Source of the DNA: Sphingobacteriales bacterium
Lineage (GTDB): Bacteria > Bacteroidota > Bacteroidia > Chitinophagales > Chitinophagaceae
Assembly (NCBI GenBank): GCA_004144185.1
Contig: SEFP01000001.1
Coordinates: 1,240,001-1,304,000, forward strand
Reading direction: 5' to 3'
DNA: 64,000 nucleotides
A program made the translations under genes and the position numbers. The notes beneath the pieces were generated by a model. It had not been told where the DNA came from, did no database searches, and worked only from the letters and a program-made list of their open reading frames with translations. This document shows positions 39,380-50,618 of this stretch, in pieces. The first letter of the stretch is position 1. Every line of letters begins with the position of its first letter.

Positions 39380-39679
39380 TTATAAGAACGGACGAAGTTC
39401 GGACAGGAGCATCGGAGTTGGCATGGCCCCGCTTTTACGCCATAAAATCTGGCCGTTTTTAAACAGCACCAGGGTCGGAACGCCCTGTACCTGATAGGCC
39501 GCCGCGGCCTGCGGATTTTTGTCGATATCGATCTTAATAATAGAAAGGGCGTCGCCCAGCTGGCTTTTGGCTTCCTGCAATACAGGTGCCATTGCCTTGC
39601 AGGGACCACACCAGGTGGCAAAAAAATCAACCAGTACGGGGGTGTCGGCGTGGATGCGCTCCTGAAACGTCTGGGCCAT
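39380..39679 (-). CDS. trxA: Thioredoxin
   Basis: This 99-residue single-domain thioredoxin has the active site WCGPC (in [16 protein letters not shown]), [21 protein letters not shown] with the cis-Pro, and no signal peptide, so it is cytoplasmic. ATG 39679 ([19 protein letters not shown]) fits family length; upstream residues in the open frame are not thioredoxin-like. Confidence 0.93.
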   Translation of the reverse strand: MAQTFQERIHADTPVLVDFFATWCGPCKAMAPVLQEAKSQLGDALSIIKIDIDKNPQAAAAYQVQGVPTLVLFKNGQILWRKSGAMPTPMLLSELRPFL

Positions 39680-39762
39680 AGTCGAAAAGGAATGAGTTGA
39701 GCAGGAGAAGATGCTATAATGTTGTGCCAGTTCCGGTTTGAATTCCGGAACGGCCGTTTTCA

Positions 39763-39797
39763 GTGACATTGCGAGGCGAACCCACGAAGCAATCTGT
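39763..39797. repeat. Dispersed intergenic repeat (CATTGCGAGG...GAAGCAATCTG type)
   Basis: The stretch beginning GTGACATTGCGAGG and ending GAAGCAATCTGT matches a repeat word pair found between genes in many bacterial phyla. It is a short imperfect palindrome and probably non-coding. It lies in the 279-nt gap between the thioredoxin and alpha-2-macroglobulin genes. Confidence 0.6.
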
Positions 39798-39958
39798 AAA
39801 GTAGCAGGTAGTCCGATGGATTCGGGCCGGAGAATGATTTTTGAAGGGTGCCGGGCACCACGCGCGCCGGGGCTGCAAAACGCTTTGTGGAATCCGTTGA
39901 ACCTTCGCGTCTCTAAGCCATCTCTATCTCTCTTTTTCCCAACCTGCCTTTTTACTTT

Positions 39959-42900
39959 ATGTGGTATCCCAGATTACTGTTTTGCTGGATTCTTCTACTT
40001 CCGTTTTCGCTGATGGCCCAACAACCTGCCCGTGATTTTGCCGCCGAATGGAAACAGGTGGATGCGTACCTGAACGAGGGACTGCCGCAAAGCGCCCGGA
40101 AAGAAGTGGAGAAAATCTACACGGCTGCCCGTGCCCAGGGACTCCCCGTCCAGGTGCTTAAAGCACAGTTCTACCTCCTCGAAACCGTCGACCAGGCCAA
40201 CCAGGAACGCGGCGACAGCCTCCGGGTTCGGACTGCCGAGCAGTATGCCCGCACCGAAGCCTTTCCATACAATGCCATCTGGCACAGCGTAGCCGGTAGC
40301 CTGTACCGGAACTATTACGAAGCCAACCGCTGGAAGATTTTTCAGCGCACCCGCACCAGCACGGCTCCGGACGATTTTGAACAATGGGACGCCACCCGGC
40401 TGGTAGCGGCGATGAACGATCATTTTAAAGCCTCGGTTGCCCAACCGGAAGCGCTGAAAGCGTATCCGATTGAACGGTTTGATCCGATCCTGGAGATTGG
40501 ACGCAATACCCGCAGCTACCGGCCCACGCTGTACGATCTGCTGGCGTTCCGCGCCGTTGAGTATTTCAGCTGGGAACCGAAAGACCTGCCTCAAACGGCC
40601 GGTACCTTTAAACCGAGCGATCCCGCGTTGCTGGCACCGGCCTCGGTCTTTATGACGCACCGCTTTGCAACCGGCGATACCGCCTCACCGTATTACAATG
40701 CAGTAGCGCTGTATCAGGCCATCCTGCGCACGCATGCCAACGACACGAAGCCGGATGCCTTTCTGGATGCCGACCTGGAGCGGATTGAATTTGCAAACCG
40801 GATTGCGACTCTTCCGGAAAAGAAAGCTCAATACGAAGCGGCGCTCGAAACCATCAGTCGTACCCATGCCACGCATCCGCTGGCCGCACTGGCCCAGTAC
40901 CGGCTGGCGCTTTCCAGATGGTCCACAAACCCGGATCTCGTTATTGAACCCGGGCAGCCGAAACCCGATAGTGGAACCGTCCTGCGACTGCAACGCGATT
41001 TGCAACGCATCGTGCAGCAGTTTCCGGCAACTGAGGGCGGACTATTGGCCGCACAGTACCTGCAAAACATCCAACGCCCGTCCTTAAATCTACAGGCCGA
41101 AGAAGCCGTGCTGCCCGGTAAGCCGTCTAAAGTGCTGCTGACCTACAAGGCCGTTCCGAATGTATGGCTGCGCATCGTCAGGCTCAATGCCGATTACTTC
41201 CGGTCCCAGAACCGCGAAGACCGGATCGATGCCGCCTGGCTGGCCAGGCAACCATCGGTGAAGCAATGGCAGGTTTCCTTGCCGAAGAGTACCGACCTGG
41301 AGCTGCACCGCGCTGAGCTGAAGATCGATGCCCTTCCGGAAGGCATTTATGCAATCGTCTACAGCCAAAAGGAAACCTTTTCCGGAACCGGCAACCTGCT
41401 GGGCTACACACCGATGACCGTCACCCGGCTGGCGCTGATGACGCAATCCGGCACCGAGAACCTTCCGGCTGGCTATGTCGTAGATCGGGAAAACGGCACG
41501 CCGGTACCGGGTGCAACCGTAACGGCCTATCGCCAGCAATGGGAGAACGGTCGGTATACGCAAATCGTTTTAGCGAATACCACTACGAAGCCAGACGGCA
41601 GCTTTACATTGAGCAACCTGACCGGTGCCGTCAGCGGCATTGGTGTCACCAAAGGAGCTGATGCATTTTACAACCGGGCCTATCTCAGCCTGGATCGCCT
41701 GGTGCGCGATACGGCCCCGCAACCCCGTGCGTTTTTCTTTACCGACCGAAGCATTTACCGGCCGGGACAGGCGATCTACTTTAAAGCCATTGCACTGGAG
41801 CAAAGCGATTACGACCGCAAGGCACAGGTACTATCCGGAACCGAACTGAAGATCACGTTTTACGATGCCAACAGTCAGCAACTGGCTACCCAGACGCTGC
41901 GCACCAACGCTTTTGGCTCGGTAACCGGCACCTTCACGGCACCGCAGAGCGGCCTGACCGGCAATATGCGCCTGGAGGCCTACCTAAATGGCGAAAACAT
42001 CGGTACCAACTTCGTGCAGGTAGAAGAATACAAGCGCCCGACGTTTTTTGTACAACCCGATAGCCTGAGCGGCAAAACCGTTGCGCTGAACGAACCCGTA
42101 ACGCTTACGCTTAAAGCGCTTTCCTATGCCGGCGCTCCGTTGGACGGTGCGCAGGTCAACTACCGCGTGGTGCGCCAGGCGCGCATTCCATATTGGTTCT
42201 GGGGTCGTGGCGGCGGACCATCATCTCCACCCGCAGAGCTGACGCAGGGTACGACGACTGCCCGTGCCGACGGTTCGTTTGATGTTTCATTCCAGACGAT
42301 TCCGGATGCATCGGTTCCGGAAAAAGCTCTGCCGGTGTTTACCTACACGGTATATGCCGATGTAAGCGATTTGAATGGCGAAACCCACAGTGCGCAGCAG
42401 TCGGTATCGGCGAGCTACCGTGCGCTGGAACTTACCGTAGATCTTCCGCAACAGGCGGCCCGGAACGACCTGGACAGCATTGCCATCCGCACCGAGAGCC
42501 TTAGTGGTTCCTTTTTGCCGGCAACCGTGACGCTGACCGCTGCGCGGCTACAAGCGCCACCGGTCTTGTACCGCAAACGCCTCTGGGAACTTCCGGATGT
42601 GTTTTTGATGAACGAAAGCGCCTTCCGGGCCGATTTTCCGGTAGATGCCTATAAAGACGAAGACGATTACCACAACTGGCCAGTCGCTGAAACTGTGTTG
42701 CAGCAACGTATTGCAACCACCAAAGCAGGAACAGTTGCGCTGCCGGATGTGTTCCGGAAAAACGGCTGGTATGTGTTTACCGTTTCCACTACTGATAAGA
42801 ATGGCAAAGCCATTGAGCAAAAGCAGTATGTGCATGTATGGGCCGGTGCCGAAGGCGGACCGATTGCGCTGCCGCTGATGGTAGTGCCACAAAGCATTGT

Positions 42901-45900
42901 TGCACAGCCGGGCGACCGGGTAACGGTGCAGGTAGCATCTGCCTGGCCATCTACATCTGCGCTGGAACAACCCGATGGCATTGCATCCCTGCCGCTCCCG
43001 AAATGGATATCGCTGACCGGAACCCATACCTGGACGCAGGCCCTCAACGAAGCTGACCGGGGCGGACGCTCCGTGCAGTACCTGATGGTGCGCGACAACC
43101 GGGTGTATACCGAAACCGCCATGATCATCGTGCCGTGGACTACGAAAGACCTTAGTCTGACCTGGGAGACCCATCGCGACAAGGTGCAGCCGGGAAGTCC
43201 GGAAGAATGGACGCTGGTGGTGCGGGGTGCCCGGCAGGATAAGGTATCTGCTGAACTGGCTGCTGTATTGTACGATGCGTCCCTCGATGCATTTCTGCCG
43301 CATACCTGGTCCGTTCCGTCCCTTTTTGCCACGCATTATCCGACTGCGCACTGGAACATCCAGGGCGGGTTTGGGATTGCATCCAACCGGGAGCTGGCCT
43401 ATCCGGATGTCAAAGCCATAGAAAGCTACTACAAGCAATACGACGCGCTGAAATTCTTCGGTGCGCAACAGATCTATCAATACATGGCGCCCGGAAGAGG
43501 ACAAACTGTAAGGGAGGGAACTGTTACAGGTAAAGCGAATCGTACTCCTTTGATGGAACGTGTGCCTGCGCCTTCTGCGGCGATGAGTAAACAAGCAGCT
43601 GACGAAGGTGTACCCGCACCGCCACCTCCACCAGCGAGTGGCGAGGGCCCCAAGACCGATCCTGCAACCGTTCCGCTGCGCAAAAATCTTCAGGAAACGG
43701 CGTTCTTCATGCCGCAGATGAGTACCGATGCGGATGGCACGGTCCGGTTAAAGTTTGCCTTCCCGGATGCCCTGACCGAGTGGAAGCTGTTGGCCTTTGC
43801 CCACACAAAGGATCTGAAGACCGGAACCCTTTCCGGAACGGTGAAAACCCAGAAAGATCTGATGGTGGTACCGAATCTGCCCCGCTTTTTCCGCCAGGGC
43901 GATGACCTGATGCTGTCGGCTAAAATCACCAACATGACGGCTGCTACGCTCGCTGGGTCAGCCCGTCTCGAGCTGATCGATGCCCTGACCAACCAGCCGC
44001 TCAATAACCAATTTGGTTTCAGCCAGCCGGCCGCCGCATTTACCACCGACGCTACTGGCAGCACGACCGTTACCTGGAAGCTGACGGTGCCGCGTAGCCG
44101 CTACGAGCCGGTACTGGTGCGGATCTCCGCCGCCTCCGGGACCTTTACCGATGGCGAAGAAAATATGCTGCCGGTCATCACCAACCGTACGCTGGTAACC
44201 GAAACCCTGCCGTTGTGGATGAACGGTGCCGGTACTAAAACCATCCGCTGGGATAAGCTGCTGGCTTCCGGAAGCAGCAACACCCTGGCGCAGCATGGAC
44301 TGACCGTAGAATACACGACTAACCCGGCCTGGTATGCGATCCAGGCTTTGCCATACCTGATGGAATACCCGTACGAGTGTTCCGAGCAGCTGTTCAGCCG
44401 GTACTATGCTGCGGCGCTGGCAGCGCACATTGTGAAAAGTGCGCCACGCGTCAGGGCTGTGCTCGACCGCTGGCAATCGGTTGATACGGCTGCCCTGCTG
44501 AGCAATCTGGAGAAAAATGAAGAACTGAAATCGGCTTTACTGGAAGAAACGCCCTGGGTGCTGGAAGCGCAGTCGGAAACGCAGCAACGAAAAAACGTGG
44601 CTCGGTTGTTCGAGACCGTGAAGCTGGCCCGTGCGCTCGATGAAACCGCGAAGAAGCTCGAAGCCCGGCTGCTTCCGGAAGGCGGCTTTCCATGGTTTAG
44701 TGGTGACAACCGGCCCGATCGGTATATCACGCAGTATATCGTAACCGGTATTGGTCGGTTGCGCGCACTGGGTGTAGATGACAAGGGCAGCCGGATGCAA
44801 CGCATCGCCGACAAATGCCTGCCGTACCTCGACCGGCAGCTGGGCGAAGACTACAAAGCGCTGGTGAAAGGCAAGGCAAAACTGACCGACCGCCATATCG
44901 ATTATATGCAATTGCAGTACCTGTATATGCGTACGTTCTTCGGTAAACTGCCGGTCACAACCGAAGCGCAGTATTATGCCGGACAAGCCAAGAAATACTG
45001 GCCTGGCTTCAATGCATTCGGTAAAGGCCTGGCCGGGATGTTTGTACAGCGTACCGGCGATGCAACCGTAGCTGCGGCAATTTCCAAATCCCTGCTGGAA
45101 ACCAGTACCTACAATGAAGAGATGGGCCGCTACTGGGCCGATATGGGACGGAGCTGGTGGTGGTATGAAGCACCGGTCGAAACGCAGTCGCTGCTGATCG
45201 AATTCTTTAATGAACGAGGCCAGACCAGTGTGGTGAACGAAGCGCGGCGCTGGTTGCTGAAGCAAAAACAAACCACGCACTGGCCGACCACCAAAGCCAC
45301 TGCCGATGCCTGCTATGCACTATTGCGCACCGGAACCGAATGGCTGACCGCCGAACCGCAGGTCACTGTAACGCTGGGCGACCGCGTGGTGTCCTCCGCT
45401 ACTCAGAAAACCGAAGCCGGCAGTGGGTATTTCAAAACGCGCATTCCGGGAGCGGACGTCACCCCACAGATGGGAACGATCCGCGTGGAGGTGAAAAACG
45501 GACCCACCGGTACGCCAATTCCGGAAGGATTGCCGACCTGGGGTGGCGTATACTGGCAGTACTTCGAGGATTATGACAAGATCACGGCGGCTCAAACCCC
45601 GCTTCAGATCCGGAAACAACTGTGGATCGAAGACGCCACTCCACAAGGACTTCTTCTTCGGCCGCTAACCGAAGGTGCGCGTTTGAAAGTTGGTGATCGC
45701 GTGAAAGCACGGATTGAACTGATCGTAGACCGCGATATGGAATACGTGCATCTGAAAGACGGACGGGCCTCCTGTTTTGAGCCGCTCAATGTACTGAGCG
45801 GGTACAAATGGCAGGGTGGACTCGGCTACTACGAAAGCACCCGCGATGTGTCGAGCAACTTCTTTATGAGCTACCTGCCGAAAGGAAAATATGTGTTTGA

Positions 45901-46024
45901 ATACCCGTTGTTCGCAACCCAGGCCGGTACCTTCTCCGGTGGCTTGGCGACGATCCAGTGTATGTATGCACCGGAGTTTTCTGCACATACCGAAGGCGTC
46001 CGCGTAACGGTCAGTCCGCGGTAG
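39959..46024 (+). CDS. Very large bacterial alpha-2-macroglobulin family protein
   Basis: The 2021-residue secreted protein has a signal peptide (ending about SLMAQ), an alpha-helical N-terminal region of some 370 residues, a series of macroglobulin (MG) domains, and a thioester-like PYECSEQ motif with Cys1474 and Gln1477 in an alpha/alpha barrel domain. The motif differs from the usual CGEQ by Ser for Gly but keeps Cys and Gln. Residues about 1175-1240 form a Pro/Ala/Gly-rich linker (APPPPPASG) that could act as a protease bait. Such proteins trap foreign proteases in the periplasm. There is no pbpC-type partner, but an L,D-transpeptidase follows. Confidence 0.93.
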   Translation: MWYPRLLFCWILLLPFSLMAQQPARDFAAEWKQVDAYLNEGLPQSARKEVEKIYTAARAQGLPVQVLKAQFYLLETVDQANQERGDSLRVRTAEQYARTEAFPYNAIWHSVAGSLYRNYYEANRWKIFQRTRTSTAPDDFEQWDATRLVAAMNDHFKASVAQPEALKAYPIERFDPILEIGRNTRSYRPTLYDLLAFRAVEYFSWEPKDLPQTAGTFKPSDPALLAPASVFMTHRFATGDTASPYYNAVALYQAILRTHANDTKPDAFLDADLERIEFANRIATLPEKKAQYEAALETISRTHATHPLAALAQYRLALSRWSTNPDLVIEPGQPKPDSGTVLRLQRDLQRIVQQFPATEGGLLAAQYLQNIQRPSLNLQAEEAVLPGKPSKVLLTYKAVPNVWLRIVRLNADYFRSQNREDRIDAAWLARQPSVKQWQVSLPKSTDLELHRAELKIDALPEGIYAIVYSQKETFSGTGNLLGYTPMTVTRLALMTQSGTENLPAGYVVDRENGTPVPGATVTAYRQQWENGRYTQIVLANTTTKPDGSFTLSNLTGAVSGIGVTKGADAFYNRAYLSLDRLVRDTAPQPRAFFFTDRSIYRPGQAIYFKAIALEQSDYDRKAQVLSGTELKITFYDANSQQLATQTLRTNAFGSVTGTFTAPQSGLTGNMRLEAYLNGENIGTNFVQVEEYKRPTFFVQPDSLSGKTVALNEPVTLTLKALSYAGAPLDGAQVNYRVVRQARIPYWFWGRGGGPSSPPAELTQGTTTARADGSFDVSFQTIPDASVPEKALPVFTYTVYADVSDLNGETHSAQQSVSASYRALELTVDLPQQAARNDLDSIAIRTESLSGSFLPATVTLTAARLQAPPVLYRKRLWELPDVFLMNESAFRADFPVDAYKDEDDYHNWPVAETVLQQRIATTKAGTVALPDVFRKNGWYVFTVSTTDKNGKAIEQKQYVHVWAGAEGGPIALPLMVVPQSIVAQPGDRVTVQVASAWPSTSALEQPDGIASLPLPKWISLTGTHTWTQALNEADRGGRSVQYLMVRDNRVYTETAMIIVPWTTKDLSLTWETHRDKVQPGSPEEWTLVVRGARQDKVSAELAAVLYDASLDAFLPHTWSVPSLFATHYPTAHWNIQGGFGIASNRELAYPDVKAIESYYKQYDALKFFGAQQIYQYMAPGRGQTVREGTVTGKANRTPLMERVPAPSAAMSKQAADEGVPAPPPPPASGEGPKTDPATVPLRKNLQETAFFMPQMSTDADGTVRLKFAFPDALTEWKLLAFAHTKDLKTGTLSGTVKTQKDLMVVPNLPRFFRQGDDLMLSAKITNMTAATLAGSARLELIDALTNQPLNNQFGFSQPAAAFTTDATGSTTVTWKLTVPRSRYEPVLVRISAASGTFTDGEENMLPVITNRTLVTETLPLWMNGAGTKTIRWDKLLASGSSNTLAQHGLTVEYTTNPAWYAIQALPYLMEYPYECSEQLFSRYYAAALAAHIVKSAPRVRAVLDRWQSVDTAALLSNLEKNEELKSALLEETPWVLEAQSETQQRKNVARLFETVKLARALDETAKKLEARLLPEGGFPWFSGDNRPDRYITQYIVTGIGRLRALGVDDKGSRMQRIADKCLPYLDRQLGEDYKALVKGKAKLTDRHIDYMQLQYLYMRTFFGKLPVTTEAQYYAGQAKKYWPGFNAFGKGLAGMFVQRTGDATVAAAISKSLLETSTYNEEMGRYWADMGRSWWWYEAPVETQSLLIEFFNERGQTSVVNEARRWLLKQKQTTHWPTTKATADACYALLRTGTEWLTAEPQVTVTLGDRVVSSATQKTEAGSGYFKTRIPGADVTPQMGTIRVEVKNGPTGTPIPEGLPTWGGVYWQYFEDYDKITAAQTPLQIRKQLWIEDATPQGLLLRPLTEGARLKVGDRVKARIELIVDRDMEYVHLKDGRASCFEPLNVLSGYKWQGGLGYYESTRDVSSNFFMSYLPKGKYVFEYPLFATQAGTFSGGLATIQCMYAPEFSAHTEGVRVTVSPR

Positions 46025-46044
46025 AATCTGTCAGGAATTTTTAG

Positions 46045-46096
46045 AAACGGTTGTCTGCCAAAACGTACAAAGCGATGGCAGGCAACCGTTTATTTT
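46045..46096 (+). terminator. Terminator of the alpha-2-macroglobulin gene
   Basis: A 16-bp stem with one mismatch joins AAACGGTTGTCTGCCA (46045-46060) and TGGCAGGCAACCGTTT (46076-46091), followed by ATTTT. Confidence 0.8.
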
Positions 46097-46168
46097 AAGG
46101 GTTCCTTCCGGAACGAATCGTGGGGCTGGCACCTTTTTTTCTTTAAGCTAAGCCTGAAAGGTATTGTT

Positions 46169-47023
46169 ATGAAAGAAAAATTAATGACCGTGTTGCTGAT
46201 GCTGGCTGCGATAGGAACCTATGGCCAGGGCTACGTCGATCAGAAAGCGATGGCGGACGTGTTTCAGTTGCAGGGAATGGGCAAAGCGCCGGAACCGGTG
46301 CAGTGGCATTTATACACCTTCCCTAAAAGCGCCAAAACGGCCAAGGCCCGATTGGTCGCGCTGCAACATCATATTGACAGTCTGCCGGGCACAATGGGTA
46401 CCAACCGCCTGGGAGTGGTAGAACTCAGCAATCGGGCGACCAAAGGATACTTTGCTCAGAAAACTCAGTTAGCTGTTCCAAATGTTTTTCCGGATGATTT
46501 CCGGGCGTACAGTCCGTACCCGGCGTATTGGCGGGAAGCAGAAAGCCTGCCGAAGATTTTTGTGATCGACAAATACACCCAGACCTTTGGTGCGTACGAA
46601 GGCGGCAACCTGGTGCGCTGGGGGCTGGTCTCATCCGGAAAAGATGCCACGGAAACGCCTGGAGGCCGGTTTGCTTTTGGCTGGAAGCAGGAAACGCGCA
46701 ACTCGTCGGAAGCCCCGGAAGGCGAAACCTGGCAGCTGCGCTGGGTGTACAATTTCTTTCCGCAGCGGGGTATTCATGTCCATCAGTATAGCTTGCCCGT
46801 GGCCCAGGCCGTATCGCATGGGTGTGTGCGGATGAGTGAGACCGAAGCGAAATGGAACTATAGCTGGGCCGACAAAGGCACACCGGTGTTGGTGATCAAC
46901 GGCAATCCGTACGGACTGGCCAGTCACTGGGATCTGTCCGGCGATGGAGCATTCTCAAAAGTCATCCTGCCCTTTGATCCGATGGGCGTTCCGGACGGGA
47001 CCAAAAGCGTAGCGATGTATTAA
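46169..47023 (+). CDS. L,D-transpeptidase (YkuD domain)
   Basis: The 284-residue secreted protein has a signal peptide (MKEKLMTVLLMLAAIGTYGQ) and a YkuD catalytic domain. HVHQYSLPVAQAVSHGCVRM has the conserved His and the SHGCVR active-site Cys. It would make 3-3 peptidoglycan cross-links or attach proteins to murein. It lies after the alpha-2-macroglobulin terminator, so it is a separate unit. Confidence 0.92.
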   Translation: MKEKLMTVLLMLAAIGTYGQGYVDQKAMADVFQLQGMGKAPEPVQWHLYTFPKSAKTAKARLVALQHHIDSLPGTMGTNRLGVVELSNRATKGYFAQKTQLAVPNVFPDDFRAYSPYPAYWREAESLPKIFVIDKYTQTFGAYEGGNLVRWGLVSSGKDATETPGGRFAFGWKQETRNSSEAPEGETWQLRWVYNFFPQRGIHVHQYSLPVAQAVSHGCVRMSETEAKWNYSWADKGTPVLVINGNPYGLASHWDLSGDGAFSKVILPFDPMGVPDGTKSVAMY

Positions 47024-47065
47024 AGAAGTTTCCGGAAAGCGTCAAAACCCTGCGGAATCGCGCTG

Positions 47066-47073
47066 TAATTTTG
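47066..47073 (+). promoter_or_regulatory. Putative -7 box TAATTTTG of glnS
   Basis: This exact TAnnTTTG match ends 7 nt before ATG 47081, so transcription would start at or near the start codon. A TTCCGGAA copy lies about 30 nt upstream. Confidence 0.55.
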
Positions 47074-47080
47074 CGGCCCT

Positions 47081-48760
47081 ATGACCGAAGAACGCTCGAA
47101 TAATTTTCTCGAAGAAATCATTGAAACCGATCTGGCTGCCGGCAAGTATCCGGATGGCATCCAGACCCGGTTTCCGCCGGAGCCCAATGGGTATCTGCAT
47201 ATCGGACATGCATCCAGTATCCACCTCAACTTCTCGCTTGCACAGAAATTTGGCGGAAAGTGCAACCTGCGCTTCGACGATACCAATCCTTCAACCGAGG
47301 AAACCGAATATGTAGACAGCATCGAAAACGATGTGCGCTGGCTGGGGTATCAGTGGGATAACAAGTTTTTTGCGTCGGATTACTTTTCGCAGTTGCATGC
47401 CTTTGCTGTACATCTGATCGAAAGAGGACTGGCCTATGTAGATGACAGTACCAGCGAAGAAATGGCCGCCCAGAAAGGGTCGACCCATGAGCCGGGCGTC
47501 AATAGTCCGTACCGCGACCGTAGTATAGACGAAAACCTACGATTGTTTGAAGAGATGCGTCAGGGCGTGTATCCGGATGGCGCCAAAGTGCTGCGGGCCA
47601 AGATCGACATGGCACATCCTAACTTGTTGTTGCGCGATCCGGTGATGTACCGGATTAAACATGCCCACCACCACCGGACCGGCGATACCTGGTGTATCTA
47701 CCCAATGTATGATTTTGCACATGGACAAAGCGATTCCCTGGAGCACGTTACCCATTCCATCTGTACGCTGGAGTTTATCCACCACCGGCCGCTGTACGAT
47801 TGGTTTATTGAGCAACTGGGTATTTATCCGTCGCATCAGTACGAGTTCGCCCGCCGTAACCTGACGTATACGGTGATGAGTAAGCGGAAGCTGCTGCAAC
47901 TGGTAAACGAAGGCCATGTTTCGGGCTGGGATGATCCGCGGATGCCGACGGTTTCCGGAATGCGCCGGCGCGGATATCTTCCGGAAGCGATCCGGCAGTT
48001 TTGCGAGGAAAGCGGCATTGGTAAACGCGATAATATTGTGGATGTGGGTCGGCTGGAAGCAGCCGTACGCGATCACCTCAACCAAACGGCACCGCGCCGG
48101 ATGGCCGTACTCGATCCGTTGAAACTGGTCATTACCAACTATCCGGCCGGGCAGACCGAACTGCTTTCGATTGAAAATAATCCGGAGCGTCCGGAAACCG
48201 GTAGCCGTGAAGTGCCATTCTCCAACGAGCTGTGGATTGAGCGGGAGGATTTTATGGAAACGCCGCCGAAGAAGTTTTTCCGGCTGGGACCAGGCCTCAT
48301 GGTGCGCCTTAAAGGTGCGTATATCGTGCGTTGTGAGGACTTCGTAAAAGATCCTTCCGGACAGGTAACAGAAATTCACTGCACCTATATTCCGGAAAGC
48401 AAAAGCGGTTCCGATACCAGCGGACTGCAACCCAAAGGCACCATTCACTGGGTGAATGCCGCTACCGCAATTGAGGCCGAGGTGCGGTTGTACGACCGGT
48501 TGTTCCGCGTAGAGAATCCGGCGGATGAAAGCGGCGATTTCAAAGAATACCTGAATCCGGACTCGATCGAATCGGTAACGGCGTACCTGGAGCCGGCACT
48601 GGCCGATGCCACCTGCGACTATACCGATGGGATTGCCCGGTATCAGTTTCTCCGCAAAGGGTACTTCGCAGTCGATACCGACAGTACTCCAGACGCCATG
48701 CGCTTCAACCGTACGGTGGGATTGAAAGACAGCTGGGCCAGAACGGCCGTAAAAAGTTAA
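47081..48760 (+). CDS. glnS: Glutaminyl-tRNA synthetase
   Basis: This class I synthetase charges tRNA-Gln. The 559-residue protein has the HIGH motif in PEPNGYLHIGHASS and the KMSKS equivalent VMSKRKL. The GlnRS anticodon-binding C-terminal beta-barrels follow (HPLKL-like start at VLDPLKLVITNYP, then GTIHWVNAATAIEAEVRLYDRLF). The length matches bacterial GlnRS. Its presence implies direct glutaminylation rather than only the Gat transamidation route. Confidence 0.96.
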   Translation: MTEERSNNFLEEIIETDLAAGKYPDGIQTRFPPEPNGYLHIGHASSIHLNFSLAQKFGGKCNLRFDDTNPSTEETEYVDSIENDVRWLGYQWDNKFFASDYFSQLHAFAVHLIERGLAYVDDSTSEEMAAQKGSTHEPGVNSPYRDRSIDENLRLFEEMRQGVYPDGAKVLRAKIDMAHPNLLLRDPVMYRIKHAHHHRTGDTWCIYPMYDFAHGQSDSLEHVTHSICTLEFIHHRPLYDWFIEQLGIYPSHQYEFARRNLTYTVMSKRKLLQLVNEGHVSGWDDPRMPTVSGMRRRGYLPEAIRQFCEESGIGKRDNIVDVGRLEAAVRDHLNQTAPRRMAVLDPLKLVITNYPAGQTELLSIENNPERPETGSREVPFSNELWIEREDFMETPPKKFFRLGPGLMVRLKGAYIVRCEDFVKDPSGQVTEIHCTYIPESKSGSDTSGLQPKGTIHWVNAATAIEAEVRLYDRLFRVENPADESGDFKEYLNPDSIESVTAYLEPALADATCDYTDGIARYQFLRKGYFAVDTDSTPDAMRFNRTVGLKDSWARTAVKS

Positions 48761-48797
48761 GCCCGTTCCGACCTGTTCGTTTGACTCTTCGTTTGAT

Positions 48798-48833
48798 AGC
48801 CTTGCCCGCGACTCTGCCGGCAAGGCTGTTTTT
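48798..48833 (+). terminator. Terminator of glnS
   Basis: A 9-bp stem, AGCCTTGCC (48798-48806) with GGCAAGGCT (48819-48827), is followed by GTTTTT. Confidence 0.85.
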
Positions 48834-48881
48834 ATGTAGGGGGAGGTGTGGTTTTTTTAGTTCCGGAAACAGTCCTCCTTT

Positions 48882-49760
48882 ATGCATTCCTACAACAGCA
48901 AGCATTTTTTAAAGATCTTCTTCAGCGTTCAGAAAGGAGATACCCTTAAAGTACTGGCATGGCCCATTCTGGGGATGGCCATCTACGCTGCAGTAGTATA
49001 TTATCTGGAAGTTCATTTTCTGCATCTGGATGAAGATTCCCGGATTAAAAACCTCAGCCTTATTCATACGTTGCTGGCCTTTGTACTGTCAATGCTGCTG
49101 GTGTTCCGGACCAATTCGGCCTACGACCGTTGGTGGGAAGGACGCAAATTGTGGGGGAAACTGGTGAACGACTGCCGCAACTTTGCAATCAAAATTCACA
49201 TGCTCCTGGCGCCGGAGGATGCTGAAAACCGGTTGTTCTTCCAGAAGTCGATTGCTTATTTCCCGCATGCGTTGACCGAACATCTTTCTAAGACAACGAC
49301 CGAAAAGGCACTGGACGTCGATTATTCCGATTTCGAATCTGGTATTCTGGTGCACGGGCCGCTGGAAGTCACGGAGCAGATGACCCGGCGGCTGATTCAG
49401 CTCCGGAATGAAGGCAAGCTGACCGACGAGCAACTGATCTTTCTGGATACCCAACTGACCGGATTTATGGATGTCAGTGGTGGCTGTGAGCGGATCAAGA
49501 ACACGCCCATTCCGTTTTCCTACTCCTCGTTCGTCAAGAAATTTATCGTTCTCTATGTGCTTGCGCTGCCCATTGCATACGTGATCACAATTGGCTGGAT
49601 GATGATCCCGCTGACGGTGTTTGTTTTCTATGTGCTGATGAGCCTGGAAGTGATTGCAGAGGAAATTGAAGATCCGTTTAACGGAGACGAAAACGATCTG
49701 CCCATTGAGAAGATTTCCCAGAATATCGAGCGTAACGTAGCGCACATTTTTGCTCATTAA
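48882..49760 (+). CDS. Bestrophin-family (UPF0187) membrane channel
   Basis: The 292-residue protein has four hydrophobic segments and the bacterial bestrophin pattern: VFRTNSAYDRWWEGRKLWG after the first helices, GGCERIKNTPIPFSYSSF before the later ones, and a conserved tail IEDPFNGDENDLP. Bacterial bestrophins form pentameric ion channels, some sodium-selective. It stands alone after the glnS terminator. Confidence 0.93.
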   Translation: MHSYNSKHFLKIFFSVQKGDTLKVLAWPILGMAIYAAVVYYLEVHFLHLDEDSRIKNLSLIHTLLAFVLSMLLVFRTNSAYDRWWEGRKLWGKLVNDCRNFAIKIHMLLAPEDAENRLFFQKSIAYFPHALTEHLSKTTTEKALDVDYSDFESGILVHGPLEVTEQMTRRLIQLRNEGKLTDEQLIFLDTQLTGFMDVSGGCERIKNTPIPFSYSSFVKKFIVLYVLALPIAYVITIGWMMIPLTVFVFYVLMSLEVIAEEIEDPFNGDENDLPIEKISQNIERNVAHIFAH

Positions 49761-49898
49761 TTAGAGCGTCGGTTGGGTCGGGCAACTTACTGGGGTTATT
49801 TCATTGACATTCTTCTAACAGATACATGGCGTTTATTTTAGAAATGAATAACGATTTTTGCAGCCGCGAATCAACCAGGACTTCGGTCTTGAACGCTT

Positions 49899-50546
49899 AT
49901 GCCAAAACGCTTTTTTCTTTTCCTGGTAGCCGTATGGGTCGGTTGTGGATTTAACGGGAACGCACAAGCCCTTACACAGCGCAATACATACCTGTATTTC
50001 TGGAATGCCCTTCCGGAACCAGCCGCAGTTGAACCTGCTGAAGCAGAAGCCGCTGTTCCGGAAGCGATTTTTAGTTTCGAAGCTTCCCAGACCGGCACCG
50101 GGAATTTATTGACCTGGGACGTGCCGCAACCTGAGTCTGTATTAAGTGTGATTATCGAAGGCAGTGAAGACGGCCATCATTTTACCGATCTGGAATCCCT
50201 GCACGATGCCGAAGCCGGTGCGCTGGATGTGTTTTACGATGCGTCGCCCTCGGGTCGGCGCTATTATCGCCTTATAGCCAATTATCCGGACGGGCAGCAA
50301 CGGTCGACGGCTACGGCCTGGATTACCGCACCGGTTTTATTTGAAGTGCATCCGCCTTCCGAGGGCAATCCGCTGACTGAAGTGTACAGTGCCGAGCGCA
50401 TTGAGGTCTATGATCTTCAAGGAGCGCTGCTGACCCAGGGCAATCCGGTGAATGGTCGCTACGAGTTTGACCTTCGTGGGTTGCCGGCCGACTGGTGCCT
50501 GATCCGTTCCGGAAGCAGCCGACAGCTGATTCAGCTCCGGAACTAG
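49899..50546 (+). CDS. Secreted hypothetical protein with a sorting-domain-like C-terminus
   Basis: The 215-residue protein has a signal peptide (to about NAQA), an acidic Ala/Glu/Pro linker, a fibronectin-III-like domain (LTWDVPQPESVLSVIIEGS), and a C-terminal stretch IEVYDLQGALLTQG...YEFDLRGLPADWCLIRSG. That stretch resembles the last strands of T9SS sorting domains but lacks a standard opening. The function is unknown. It lies upstream of the nucleotidyltransferase gene. Confidence 0.72.
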   Translation: MPKRFFLFLVAVWVGCGFNGNAQALTQRNTYLYFWNALPEPAAVEPAEAEAAVPEAIFSFEASQTGTGNLLTWDVPQPESVLSVIIEGSEDGHHFTDLESLHDAEAGALDVFYDASPSGRRYYRLIANYPDGQQRSTATAWITAPVLFEVHPPSEGNPLTEVYSAERIEVYDLQGALLTQGNPVNGRYEFDLRGLPADWCLIRSGSSRQLIQLRN

Positions 50547-50618
50547 AGTTTTTTCAGGTCCTTCTGTTAAGTTATAGTATTCCTGTGTACCGGAACCTGT
50601 ATTTAAGGCCCGATACGG

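Noticed and set aside
42548-43594. Antisense frame within the alpha-2-macroglobulin gene
   Set aside because: The sense frame is continuous with conserved domains, and the antisense translation resembles no protein.
47537-48823. Long antisense open frame opposite glnS
   Set aside because: It has no recognisable domain, overlaps a certain essential gene and crosses its terminator.
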